Assembly (NCBI GenBank): GCA_030040265.1
Contig: JASHUB010000057.1
Coordinates: 1-11,690, forward strand
Length of the DNA stretch: 11,690 bases
Origin: Microcaldota archaeon
GTDB taxonomy: Archaea; Micrarchaeota; Micrarchaeia; Micrarchaeales; CABMGC01
Direction of reading: 5' to 3'
Below are positions 5,569 through 11,690 of the stretch, piece by piece. The translations under genes and the position numbers were made by a program. The stretch's first letter is position 1. Each line of letters begins with the position of its first letter. The notes below the pieces were generated by a model. It saw nothing but the letters and a program-made list of their open reading frames with translations, did no database searches and was not told the DNA's origin.

Positions 5569-6864
5569 ATGATACTCAGGGAGACCGAGCGGGAGATACT
5601 GAAGCGCAGGCAGAAGAACAGCTTCGTCTACCCGGACTACGACGAGTACTGCATCTCCAACGTGTTCGCGACCGGAGAGAAGCTGCTCGGGGCGAAGACC
5701 GACAAGAAGACAGTGCCACTCGAACGCTACTCGAAGTTCGTGAACCTGAAGGACCCGAAGAACGTAGTGGTCATCCTGCTGGACGGCTTCGGGTACGACA
5801 AGTGGCTCACCTACTACAAGGGAAGCAGGTTCATGCGCAACTTCACGGAGAACGGCGCAGTCGGGCCGCTCACCACCGTATTCCCGTCCACCACCGCCGC
5901 CGGGATCACTAGCCTTGTCACGGGCTCTGCGCCGGGAGACCACGGCATGCTGGAATGGCTCATGTACGTCCAGGAGCTGAACGAGGTGATATACAGCCTG
6001 CTCTTCACGACCATCGACAAGCGTTCCACTCCAGACTCATTGCTCGGCGCTGGCGTCGACCCGAGGATACTGCACGACGGCAAACCCGTATTCAAGGAGA
6101 TGAAGAAGAACGGGATAGACTGCTACGTGTTCAGCGGCGCGCAGATCGCGTTCAGCGCATACAACAGCTTCACCATGGAGGGCAGCAAGAAGGTGCCGTA
6201 CGAAAGCCTCGCCGACATGATAGTGTCGCTACGCAAGTGCCTCCAGAGCAGCAAGGGCAAGTCCTTCTTCTACGTGTACATAGAGGACCTCGAGCACGTC
6301 GCCCACTCTTTCGGGCCGCACTCCGAGGAATACAAGCTGCAGCTGTCGATGATAATGCACGCGCTCGAGGAGGGCCTGCTGGACAAGGTCAGCCAGAGGG
6401 TGGCGGAGGAGACGCTGGTGCTGGTGACGGCCGACCACGGCCACCTGAACATGGATCCGAAGAAGGAGGTCAGCATAAACAAGTACAAGAAGGTCATGGA
6501 CGCGCTTCGCGTTTACGAGGGAAGGACCACGCTGCCGTGGGGCGGCAGGCGCGACCTCTTCCTGCACGTGAAGCCCGAGCTCCTTGACGAGACCCAGGAA
6601 TTCCTCTCGAAGAGGCTGCGCTTCGCCACGGTCCTCAAGACGGAGGACCTGATAAAACACAATGCGTTCGGGAGCGGGAAGCACAGCAAGAAGTTCTTCG
6701 AGAGGGTTGGCAACCTGACGATACTTCCGCACTACGGCGCAGGCGTGAGCTTCGAGTACAAGGGAAGGAGGATGAGGAAGGGCAGCATGCCCGGAATGCA
6801 CGGCGGGCTGAGCAAGGAGGAGATGCTGATACCGCTGGCGATAGCGAGGCTCTCCGACCTCTGA
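5569..6864 (+). CDS. Type I phosphodiesterase/nucleotide pyrophosphatase-family enzyme (alkaline phosphatase superfamily)
   Basis: The 431-residue protein carries metal-site motifs of the alkaline phosphatase/NPP superfamily (COG1524). Asp72 lies in Val-Ile-Leu-Leu-Asp-Gly-Phe-Gly, the likely nucleophile Thr109 in Phe-Pro-Ser-Thr-Thr-Ala-Ala, His246 in His-x-x-Gly-Pro, Asp289-His290 in Thr-Ala-Asp-His-Gly-His, and His411 in Gly-Met-His-Gly-Gly. The metal Asp usually found four residues before His246 appears to be Glu242. There is no signal peptide or membrane helix, so it is probably cytoplasmic. Archaeal relatives are annotated as phosphodiesterases or nucleotide pyrophosphatases; a phosphonate- or phosphoglycerate-type hydrolase cannot be excluded. 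The start at 5569 has a BRE/TATA element at leaderless distance, whereas the longer open frame from 5395 runs through the Nudix gene. Confidence 0.88.
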   Translation: MILRETEREILKRRQKNSFVYPDYDEYCISNVFATGEKLLGAKTDKKTVPLERYSKFVNLKDPKNVVVILLDGFGYDKWLTYYKGSRFMRNFTENGAVGPLTTVFPSTTAAGITSLVTGSAPGDHGMLEWLMYVQELNEVIYSLLFTTIDKRSTPDSLLGAGVDPRILHDGKPVFKEMKKNGIDCYVFSGAQIAFSAYNSFTMEGSKKVPYESLADMIVSLRKCLQSSKGKSFFYVYIEDLEHVAHSFGPHSEEYKLQLSMIMHALEEGLLDKVSQRVAEETLVLVTADHGHLNMDPKKEVSINKYKKVMDALRVYEGRTTLPWGGRRDLFLHVKPELLDETQEFLSKRLRFATVLKTEDLIKHNAFGSGKHSKKFFERVGNLTILPHYGAGVSFEYKGRRMRKGSMPGMHGGLSKEEMLIPLAIARLSDL

Positions 6865-6866
6865 TT

Positions 6867-6874
6867 TTTATAAG
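6867..6874 (+). promoter_or_regulatory. TATA box of the succinate dehydrogenase/fumarate reductase cluster
   Basis: TTTATAAG is centred about 24 bases upstream of the ATG at 6895, consistent with a leaderless transcript. It lies immediately after the phosphodiesterase stop codon (6862-6864), and the T-run there could also help end the upstream transcript. No Shine-Dalgarno site is seen. It is the strongest TATA box in the window and probably drives the three-gene complex cluster. Confidence 0.65.
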
Positions 6875-6894
6875 TTTCATTCCTGTATACCTTG

Positions 6895-8628
6895 ATGGAG
6901 CTGCACGAATACGACATCTTGATCCTCGGGAGCGGCATAGCCGGTTTCTCGGCCGCCGTCCACGCGAGCGCCGAGTCGGGAGGCAAGGCGAGGATAGCCG
7001 TTATATCGAAACTCCACGCGATGCGCAGCCACTCGGTCTCCGCCGAAGGGGGCATATCGGGCGTCCTCTATCCTGTTCATGACTCGAAGGCGAAGCACGC
7101 TTACGACACAGTGAAGGGTTCCGACTATCTTGCAGACCAGGACGCAGTGGAGCAGCTTGTCGAGGGCGCGCCTGAAGAGATACGCTTCTTCGAGCACCTC
7201 GGAGTGCCGTGGCACAGGGAGAACGAGGGGCAGATAAGTTTCAGGCCATTCGGAGGCATGTCGACCCCGCGCACGGCCTACGCCGCGGACAAGACAGGTT
7301 TCTTCATGATGCGCGCGCTCTATGACGAGCTCACCAGCATGAAGAACGTCGACATCTTCCACGAGCACTTCGCCACAAAACTGATCACGCGGCAGAACAG
7401 GTGCATCGGGATATGCGCGATGGACCTGGCAGACTCGACGATGAAGGCGTTCGTTGCAAAGTCGTGCATCCTGGCGACAGGCGGCTTCTCGAGGATATAT
7501 CCGTTCACGACCACGGCGCATTCCAGCACCGGCGACGGCACGGCGCTGGCATACGAGGCCGGGCTGCCGCTGAAGGACATGGAGTTCGTCCAGTTCCACC
7601 CGACAGCGATAGTCCCTAGCGGCATACTCATCACCGAGGCGGCTCGCGGAGAGGGAGGGCGCCTGCTGAACGCGAAGAAGGAGCGCTTCATGAAGAGGTA
7701 CGCGCCGTCGGTCATGGAGCTCGCGCCGAGGGACATCGTGTCAAGGGCGATAATGACCGAACTCGATGAAGGGAGGGGCTTCGAGGGCAAGGACGGGCTC
7801 GGATACGTGCATTTGGACCTGACGCATCTCGGGGCGCGCAGGATAGACGAGAAACTGCCGATGATAAAGGACATCTGCATGAAGATGCTCGGGATAGACC
7901 CGGGACAGGAGCCGATCCCTGTAAGGCCTGCGACGCATTTCACGATGGGAGGGATAAACACGGACATTGAGGGCAGAGTCATCGGCAGGAGCGGAAGATT
8001 CCCTGTGGCAGGGCTGTGGGCTGCGGGCGAATGCGGATGTGTGAGCGTCCACGGGGCCAACAGGCTGGGCAGCAACTCGCTGAGCCAGTGCGCAGTGTGG
8101 GGCAGGAAGACAGGGATTGCGGCAGCGAAGCATGCGAAGCGTGCACCTCTCGAAGGGAGGAACACGGCGAAGAAAGTCGCAGGTGAAGAGGAAAAGCGCA
8201 TCGACTCCATGCTCTCAAGGCAGGAAGGCGAGGATCCGTATGCGATACGGGACGAGATGCACGATGTGATGGAGAAGAATCTTTACGTTTACCGCACGCT
8301 TGCAGGGATGAGGGAGGCGAAGGCTCGGCTCTCCCGGATAAAGCCGCTGCTCAAGAGGATGGCGGTGCGCGACAGGGGCATGGTCTACAACACGAACCTG
8401 CGCGACGCGCTTGAGATAAACAACCTCGTGAGCCTGGCCGACGCAGTGGTAACGTGCGCGATGAAGAGGACAGAGAGCAGGGGCGCCCACGCCATGAAGG
8501 AGTTCCCTAAGAGGGACGACGCCAAGTGGCTGAAGCACAGCGTGATAGCGCGCTCGACTTTCGGTCCAAGGGTGTCTTACACCCCTGTCAAGATAACGAA
8601 GTGGCAGCCTAAGGAGAGGAAATACTAG
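6895..8628 (+). CDS. sdhA: Succinate dehydrogenase/fumarate reductase flavoprotein subunit
   Basis: The 577-residue protein matches SdhA/FrdA in length and motifs. It has the dinucleotide-binding Gly-Ser-Gly-Ile-Ala-Gly (12-17), Arg-Ser-His-Ser-Val-Ser-Ala-Glu-Gly-Gly with His46 at the position that covalently binds FAD, substrate His236 in Phe-His-Pro-Thr, the Ala-Arg-Gly-Glu-Gly-Gly block (250-255), proton-shuttle Arg284 in Arg-Asp-Ile-Val-Ser-Arg, His348 in Thr-His-Phe-Thr-Met-Gly-Gly, and Arg390 in Gly-Ala-Asn-Arg-Leu-Gly. All catalytic residues are present, so it should interconvert succinate and fumarate. Covalent FAD with membrane subunits next door excludes soluble L-aspartate oxidase (NadB). 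It lacks a signal peptide and faces the cytoplasm. Start ATG 6895 is chosen over the adjacent TTG because of TATA distance. The direction of the reaction in the cell cannot be told from this subunit. Confidence 0.95.
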   Translation: MELHEYDILILGSGIAGFSAAVHASAESGGKARIAVISKLHAMRSHSVSAEGGISGVLYPVHDSKAKHAYDTVKGSDYLADQDAVEQLVEGAPEEIRFFEHLGVPWHRENEGQISFRPFGGMSTPRTAYAADKTGFFMMRALYDELTSMKNVDIFHEHFATKLITRQNRCIGICAMDLADSTMKAFVAKSCILATGGFSRIYPFTTTAHSSTGDGTALAYEAGLPLKDMEFVQFHPTAIVPSGILITEAARGEGGRLLNAKKERFMKRYAPSVMELAPRDIVSRAIMTELDEGRGFEGKDGLGYVHLDLTHLGARRIDEKLPMIKDICMKMLGIDPGQEPIPVRPATHFTMGGINTDIEGRVIGRSGRFPVAGLWAAGECGCVSVHGANRLGSNSLSQCAVWGRKTGIAAAKHAKRAPLEGRNTAKKVAGEEEKRIDSMLSRQEGEDPYAIRDEMHDVMEKNLYVYRTLAGMREAKARLSRIKPLLKRMAVRDRGMVYNTNLRDALEINNLVSLADAVVTCAMKRTESRGAHAMKEFPKRDDAKWLKHSVIARSTFGPRVSYTPVKITKWQPKERKY

Positions 8629-8635
8629 TGGTGGC

Positions 8636-9037
8636 ATGAAGGAGAAAGTGGATGTGAGAGGGCATCAAGCCAGCATCTTTAGGCTCGCCGCGTTCGATGC
8701 CGAGGGCCTGCTGCATGCGCTGACCTTCAGGATTCTGGTATTTGTTGCTCTCGTCGCGGCCGCTGTTCTTCTTTATAACCTGCTCACCGGCGCGCTCGTG
8801 CTGGAGGCAAGAGTACTGGTGGTGGCGGTGTGGGTACTGATAACGCCCCAGATGTTCGAGCTGGTGAAAGGGCTCTGCATGATGTCAACGCGCGGCATGG
8901 CGTTCGGCCACCTCGACCCGCTCTGGGTCGCATCGCGCAAGGAGCATGGAGTAAACCCGGTTTTCATTGCGGCACCATACGCTGCGCTGGCCGTCTGGGT
9001 GATACTGCTCGCGGCATTGCTGTTAACGTGGTTCTGA
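8636..9037 (+). CDS. Membrane anchor subunit of the succinate dehydrogenase/fumarate reductase complex (three helices)
   Basis: The 133-residue protein has a polar N-terminal stretch, then three strongly hydrophobic segments near 32-51, 58-80 and 108-132, separated by an Arg/Lys-containing loop (81-107) that should be cytoplasmic. The sequence is not a recognisable classical SdhC or SdhD; the call rests on position between the flavoprotein and iron-sulfur genes and on the membrane pattern. No His lies inside a helix: the only ones are at 10, 27, 92 and 104, so typical bis-His haem ligation is not apparent. The ATG lies 7 bases after the sdhA stop, preceded by GGTGG. Its stop overlaps the start of the next gene (TGATG). 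By size and helix number it resembles haem-less FrdC/FrdD-type anchors. Confidence 0.75.
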   Translation: MKEKVDVRGHQASIFRLAAFDAEGLLHALTFRILVFVALVAAAVLLYNLLTGALVLEARVLVVAVWVLITPQMFELVKGLCMMSTRGMAFGHLDPLWVASRKEHGVNPVFIAAPYAALAVWVILLAALLLTWF

Positions 9038-9039
9038 TG
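9035..9039 (+). promoter_or_regulatory. TGATG stop-start overlap coupling anchor and iron-sulfur genes
   Basis: The TGA of the three-helix subunit (9035-9037) shares its A with the ATG of the fused iron-sulfur subunit (9037-9039). This is a classic arrangement for translational coupling and equal stoichiometry. It also decides the start of the fused protein. Confidence 0.7.
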
Positions 9040-10035
9040 GATGCACACCAGATAATGGTATTCGAGTATGCCGCCATGATAGGCATACCCATGCTTCTTG
9101 TGTTGACATCACTGGCCTATGCATTCGCGCTTACGTGGGCGTTCATGCCCCTCGGAGTCCTGCTCGTGCTGGCGCTGTTCGTTTACGGCGTCCTGAGCTT
9201 CGTAGAGGTATTCGTCCACGGAGCTGCACGAGGATCGCTCGAAGGCAAGATTGAAGGGAAAACCTTCTTCAAGGTCGCAAGGCTGCCTGGCAAGAGCATC
9301 GAGCGGATAACGTTCAGCGTCAAGAGGTTCGATCCGCACACGAAGGCGCTAAGGACGGATACCTACAGCGCAGAGGCAGACGGACACACGAACGTGCTGG
9401 ACGCTCTGATAAACATAAAGGACAACGTCGACCCGTCGCTATCTATGCGCTACAGCTGCAGGATGGGAATCTGCGGTTCGTGCGGCATGAACGTGAACGG
9501 CAAGCCGGCGCTGGCGTGCGAGACCAACGTGATGGAGTGCCAAAAGAACGGCGTTGTGGAAGTCTCGCCCATGCTCGGCCACCCGCTCCTGAAGGATCTT
9601 GTCACTGACTTCGATGACTTCTTCGAGAAGCACAAGGCATTGGAGCCGCACCTGTTCAGGGAGAACGCGATGGAGAAGTACAGAGCGAACAGGATATACA
9701 AGCAGAACCCAGAACAAGAAGACAAGTTCCTGCCGTTCTCATACTGCATAATGTGCGGGCTCTGCCTAGATGCGTGCCCAGTTGTGAACTCGAACCCGAG
9801 CTTCATAGGTCCGCAGTCGCTGTCCCAGACGCTCAGGTACAGGGCAGACTCGCGCGACCAGATGGGCGGGAAGAGACTGGACCTGGTGGACTCGCTTGAA
9901 GGGGTCTGGGGATGCGAGTTCATAGGCGCGTGCTCCGATGCGTGCCCGAAGGGAGTGGACCCGGCGCTGGCGATACAGATGCTGAAGGGAGATATCATGA
10001 AAGACAAGCTGCTCGGCGGCGGAAAGAAGCCTTAA
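9037..10035 (+). CDS. sdhB: Succinate dehydrogenase/fumarate reductase iron-sulfur subunit with N-terminal two-helix membrane domain
   Basis: The 332-residue protein is longer than the usual 230-250. Residues 1-62 form two membrane helices (about 12-36 and 38-60); a linker leads into a complete SdhB/FrdB. The [2Fe-2S] ligands are Cys141, 146, 149 and 161. The second domain has Cys237, 240, 243 and 247-Pro plus Cys293, 299 and 303-Pro; Ile296 sits where a fourth ligand would be, as in the [3Fe-4S] centre. The C-terminal half resembles FrdB (Gly-Val-Trp-x-Cys, Ile-Gly-Pro, Asp-Ser-Arg-Asp). Quinone-site Trp and His residues of SdhB are absent (Asn251, Ser252, Glu294). Two helices put both ends of the membrane part on the cytoplasmic side, as needed. 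It should pass electrons between FAD and membrane quinone, with the upstream three-helix subunit supplying the rest of the anchor. Confidence 0.93.
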   Translation: MDAHQIMVFEYAAMIGIPMLLVLTSLAYAFALTWAFMPLGVLLVLALFVYGVLSFVEVFVHGAARGSLEGKIEGKTFFKVARLPGKSIERITFSVKRFDPHTKALRTDTYSAEADGHTNVLDALINIKDNVDPSLSMRYSCRMGICGSCGMNVNGKPALACETNVMECQKNGVVEVSPMLGHPLLKDLVTDFDDFFEKHKALEPHLFRENAMEKYRANRIYKQNPEQEDKFLPFSYCIMCGLCLDACPVVNSNPSFIGPQSLSQTLRYRADSRDQMGGKRLDLVDSLEGVWGCEFIGACSDACPKGVDPALAIQMLKGDIMKDKLLGGGKKP

Positions 10036-10038
10036 CGC

Positions 10039-10044
10039 TATTAA
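10039..10044 (+). promoter_or_regulatory. Weak TATA-like element upstream of the lyase gene
   Basis: TATTAA is centred about 24 bases upstream of the ATG at 10066, the same spacing as at the sdhA gene, so an internal leaderless promoter is possible. The motif is weak, and read-through from the sdh cluster is equally likely. Confidence 0.3.
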
Positions 10045-10065
10045 CCTATGCAGAGAGTGTTTAAC

Positions 10066-11448
10066 ATGCCAGCCTACAGGAAAGAGAAGGACGTACTCGG
10101 CACTGTCAGGGTGCCCGGCGGCGTCTACTATGGCATAGAGACGGAGAGGGCTGCGGAGAACTTCAGGATCTCAGGGATACACGTCCAGTGGGACTTGATA
10201 CACGCCTACGCGCTGCTGAAGAAGAGCGCAGCGATGGCAAACATGAAGACCGGGGAGCTCGACAGAAAACGCGGAAGGGCGATAGTGCAGGCATGCGACG
10301 AGATACTCGCCGGCAAGATGCGCGACCAGTTCATTGTAGACGTATTCCAGGCAGGGGCAGGCACGAGCACCAACATGAACCTCAACGAGGTGATAGCGAA
10401 CCGCGCGATCGAGCTGCTCCACGGGAAGAAAGGTGACTACAAGCTCGTTCATCCGAACGATCACGTCAACATGTCGCAGTCGACGAACGACACGTTCCAT
10501 TCCGCTACGCACATCGCCGCTTACCTCCTTGCTGAGAAGCACCTGCTGCCTGCGCTGCGGGACCTTGAGAAGGTGCTCGATGCGAAGTCGGCGGAGTTCT
10601 CGAAGATAATCAAGGTGGGCAGGACGCACCTGCAGGAAGCCGTGCCGATCACGTTAGGCGAGGAGTTCTCCGGATACGCCGGCGCGATCAGGGAATCAAT
10701 AAAAAGCGTCGAGGACGCGGCAGACAGGATGCTCACGATTCCACTCGGCGGGACTGCGATAGGCACCGGGATAAACGCGTCGCAGCGCTATGCGAGGCTT
10801 GCGCTCGATGAACTGAACAGGCTGACCAAGGCGAAGTTCAGGCTCTCGAAGTACGAGTTCGCTGTCATGCAGACGCAGAAAGAGGAGATGCGGCTCAGCG
10901 ACTCGATGAGAGAGGCGGCGATAGCGCTAGACAAGATAGCGAACGACTTCAGGCTGCTGGGCTCCGGACCGAGAAGCGGCCTCAACGAGCTGATACTGCC
11001 GGCTGTCCAGCCGGGCTCGTCCATAATGCCAGGCAAGATAAACCCGAGCATACCGGAGATGATGAACATGGTCGCGTTCCAGGTCATGGGAAGCAACACG
11101 ACCATAGCAAAGGCGGCTGACGCAGGACAGCTCGAGCTGAACGTCTACATGCCGCTCATCGCGTTCAACCTGCTGTTCTCCATAAACATACTGTCGAACG
11201 CGGTGCGCACCTTTGCGCACAGGTGCGTGTCCGGCGTCAAGCCGAACCTGATCATGATAAAGGAGCATCTCGAGCGCGACCTGTCGATCGCAACGGCACT
11301 CTCTCCGTACATAGGATACGGGAGGGCGGCGGAGATCGCGAGGATGGCTTACAGGAGGAACAAGAGCGTGAAGGAGATCTGCCTGGAGCTCAACATACTC
11401 GACAGGAAGAGGCTTGACAGGATACTCGATCCACGCAGGCTCGTATGA
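10066..11448 (+). CDS. aspA: Class II fumarase/aspartase-family lyase, probably aspartate ammonia-lyase
   Basis: The 460-residue protein has the superfamily signature Gly-Ser-Ser-Ile-Met-Pro-Gly-Lys-Ile-Asn-Pro (317-327) with catalytic Ser318, Lys324 and Asn326. Substrate-site residues are Thr100 and Asn103 in Ala-Gly-Thr-Ser-Thr-Asn-Met-Asn, Ser139-Thr140-Asn141, and Thr187-His188 in Gly-Arg-Thr-His. At position 98 it has Ala, as in aspartases, where class II fumarases have Ser in Gly-Ser-Gly-Thr. Asp-Val-Phe-Gln-Ala-Gly-Ala-Gly-Thr and Pro-Gly-Ser-Ser-Ile-Met-Pro-Gly-Lys also read as aspartase. I favour aspartate to fumarate plus ammonia, with fumarase still possible given the context. Both products would join the adjacent succinate/fumarate complex. 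An ATG at 10048 is in frame; 10066 fits the usual N terminus (Tyr-Arg-x-Glu-Lys-Asp within a few residues) and the TATA distance better. Confidence 0.85.
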   Translation: MPAYRKEKDVLGTVRVPGGVYYGIETERAAENFRISGIHVQWDLIHAYALLKKSAAMANMKTGELDRKRGRAIVQACDEILAGKMRDQFIVDVFQAGAGTSTNMNLNEVIANRAIELLHGKKGDYKLVHPNDHVNMSQSTNDTFHSATHIAAYLLAEKHLLPALRDLEKVLDAKSAEFSKIIKVGRTHLQEAVPITLGEEFSGYAGAIRESIKSVEDAADRMLTIPLGGTAIGTGINASQRYARLALDELNRLTKAKFRLSKYEFAVMQTQKEEMRLSDSMREAAIALDKIANDFRLLGSGPRSGLNELILPAVQPGSSIMPGKINPSIPEMMNMVAFQVMGSNTTIAKAADAGQLELNVYMPLIAFNLLFSINILSNAVRTFAHRCVSGVKPNLIMIKEHLERDLSIATALSPYIGYGRAAEIARMAYRRNKSVKEICLELNILDRKRLDRILDPRRLV

Positions 11449-11451
11449 TCA
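11446..11451. other. Back-to-back stop codons of convergent genes (TGATCA)
   Basis: The TGA of the lyase gene (11446-11448) is directly followed by the TGA of the minus-strand gene (11449-11451 read in reverse). Together they form the palindrome TGATCA, with no intergenic base. There is no room for a terminator outside coding sequence. Confidence 0.85.
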
Positions 11452-11690
11452 TTTGAGCACTTTGCGCTCTATCTTCATGTATCTCTTTATGAGCGAGGCG
11501 GCGTGCTTCTTCACAGTATCCTTTTCGACGTTCACCCTGGCGATGCCTGTCCTGACCGCGGCGCTTGCAACGGCCGCGGCGACGTTCGAAGTGACTTTCA
11601 GCAGCATGCGGTTGTCCGTAGGATCCGGCATTATGAAATCTGTTGAGAGTCTCTTTCCGACGCCTTTCGCTATCTCGATCGCGGCATCGT
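11449..11690 (-). CDS. Probable malic enzyme (malate dehydrogenase, decarboxylating), C-terminal end only
   Basis: The frame is open to the window edge, giving the last 79 residues of a gene that starts beyond base 11690. The piece reads Ile-Met-Pro-Asp-Pro-Thr-Asp then Val-Ala-Ala-Ala-Val-Ala-Ser-Ala-Ala-Val-Arg-Thr-Gly-Ile-Ala-Arg. This matches the C-terminal Ile-Pro-Asp-Pro-Phe-Asp and Val-Ala-x-Ala-Val-Ala-x-Ala-Ala-x-x-x-Gly-Val-Ala block of prokaryotic malic enzymes. A lysine-rich end follows. The catalytic and NAD(P)-binding parts are outside the window. If right, it would convert malate to pyruvate and CO2, fitting the C4-acid genes beside it. The ATG at 11631 is an internal Met, not the start. 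Confidence 0.7.
   Translation of the reverse strand, partial: DAAIEIAKGVGKRLSTDFIMPDPTDNRMLLKVTSNVAAAVASAAVRTGIARVNVEKDTVKKHAASLIKRYMKIERKVLK

Noticed and set aside
7320..8210. 296-codon antisense open frame
   Set aside because: It lies opposite the conserved flavoprotein gene and is Ser/Pro-rich without domains, so it is taken as a shadow.
6895..8628. L-aspartate oxidase (NadB) as identity of the flavoprotein
   Set aside because: NadB lacks the covalent FAD His and is not encoded with iron-sulfur and membrane subunits; here His46 and both partners are present.
8830..9036. Long N-terminal extension of the iron-sulfur subunit
   Set aside because: These 69 codons read the three-helix subunit gene out of frame; the TGATG junction at 9035-9039 gives a natural start.

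Overview
The window looks archaeal. TATA boxes sit 24-27 bases upstream of start codons, so several transcripts look leaderless. There is an archaeal GTGATC/GGAG type of ribosome-binding site, ATA and AGG codons are common, and the surface proteins carry long Ser/Thr tracts. Together with a small set of respiratory-type genes, this fits a DPANN archaeon, possibly Micrarchaeota. That lineage call is an inference from style, not from a marker gene. The DNA is gene-dense, with no gap over about 80 bases. I see no rRNA, tRNA, CRISPR array or insertion sequence.

Layout. 1-1032: the 3' part of a secreted or surface beta-propeller-like protein with about 50-residue repeats, each carrying a Cys pair, then a Thr-rich stalk and a Cys-rich tail. 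1108-3189: a COG1331/DUF255 protein (thioredoxin-like domain plus alpha/alpha barrel). 3206-3865: an HD-domain hydrolase. On the minus strand, 4920-3876: a two-gene unit with a membrane-anchored cupredoxin-fold protein that has lost its copper ligands and a small DUF4870/Tic20-like membrane protein. A single near-palindromic TATA element at 4941-4952 appears to drive this unit and, divergently, a Nudix hydrolase (4980-5534). 5569-6864: an alkaline-phosphatase-superfamily phosphodiesterase with its own promoter.

6895-11690 is a C4-dicarboxylate block. It has a covalent-FAD type succinate dehydrogenase/fumarate reductase flavoprotein, a three-helix membrane subunit, an iron-sulfur subunit fused to two N-terminal transmembrane helices, a class II fumarase/aspartase-family lyase that looks more like aspartase, and, convergent with it, the C-terminal end of what is probably a malic enzyme. 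These could link aspartate, fumarate, succinate, malate and pyruvate. Aspartate or malate would supply fumarate, and the membrane complex would exchange electrons between fumarate/succinate and a quinone.

The most unusual item is the fused iron-sulfur/membrane-anchor subunit. With the preceding three-helix protein it gives five helices in total, which suggests a rearranged anchor. The next most interesting are the copper-less cupredoxin, the shared bidirectional TATA element and the repeat protein.
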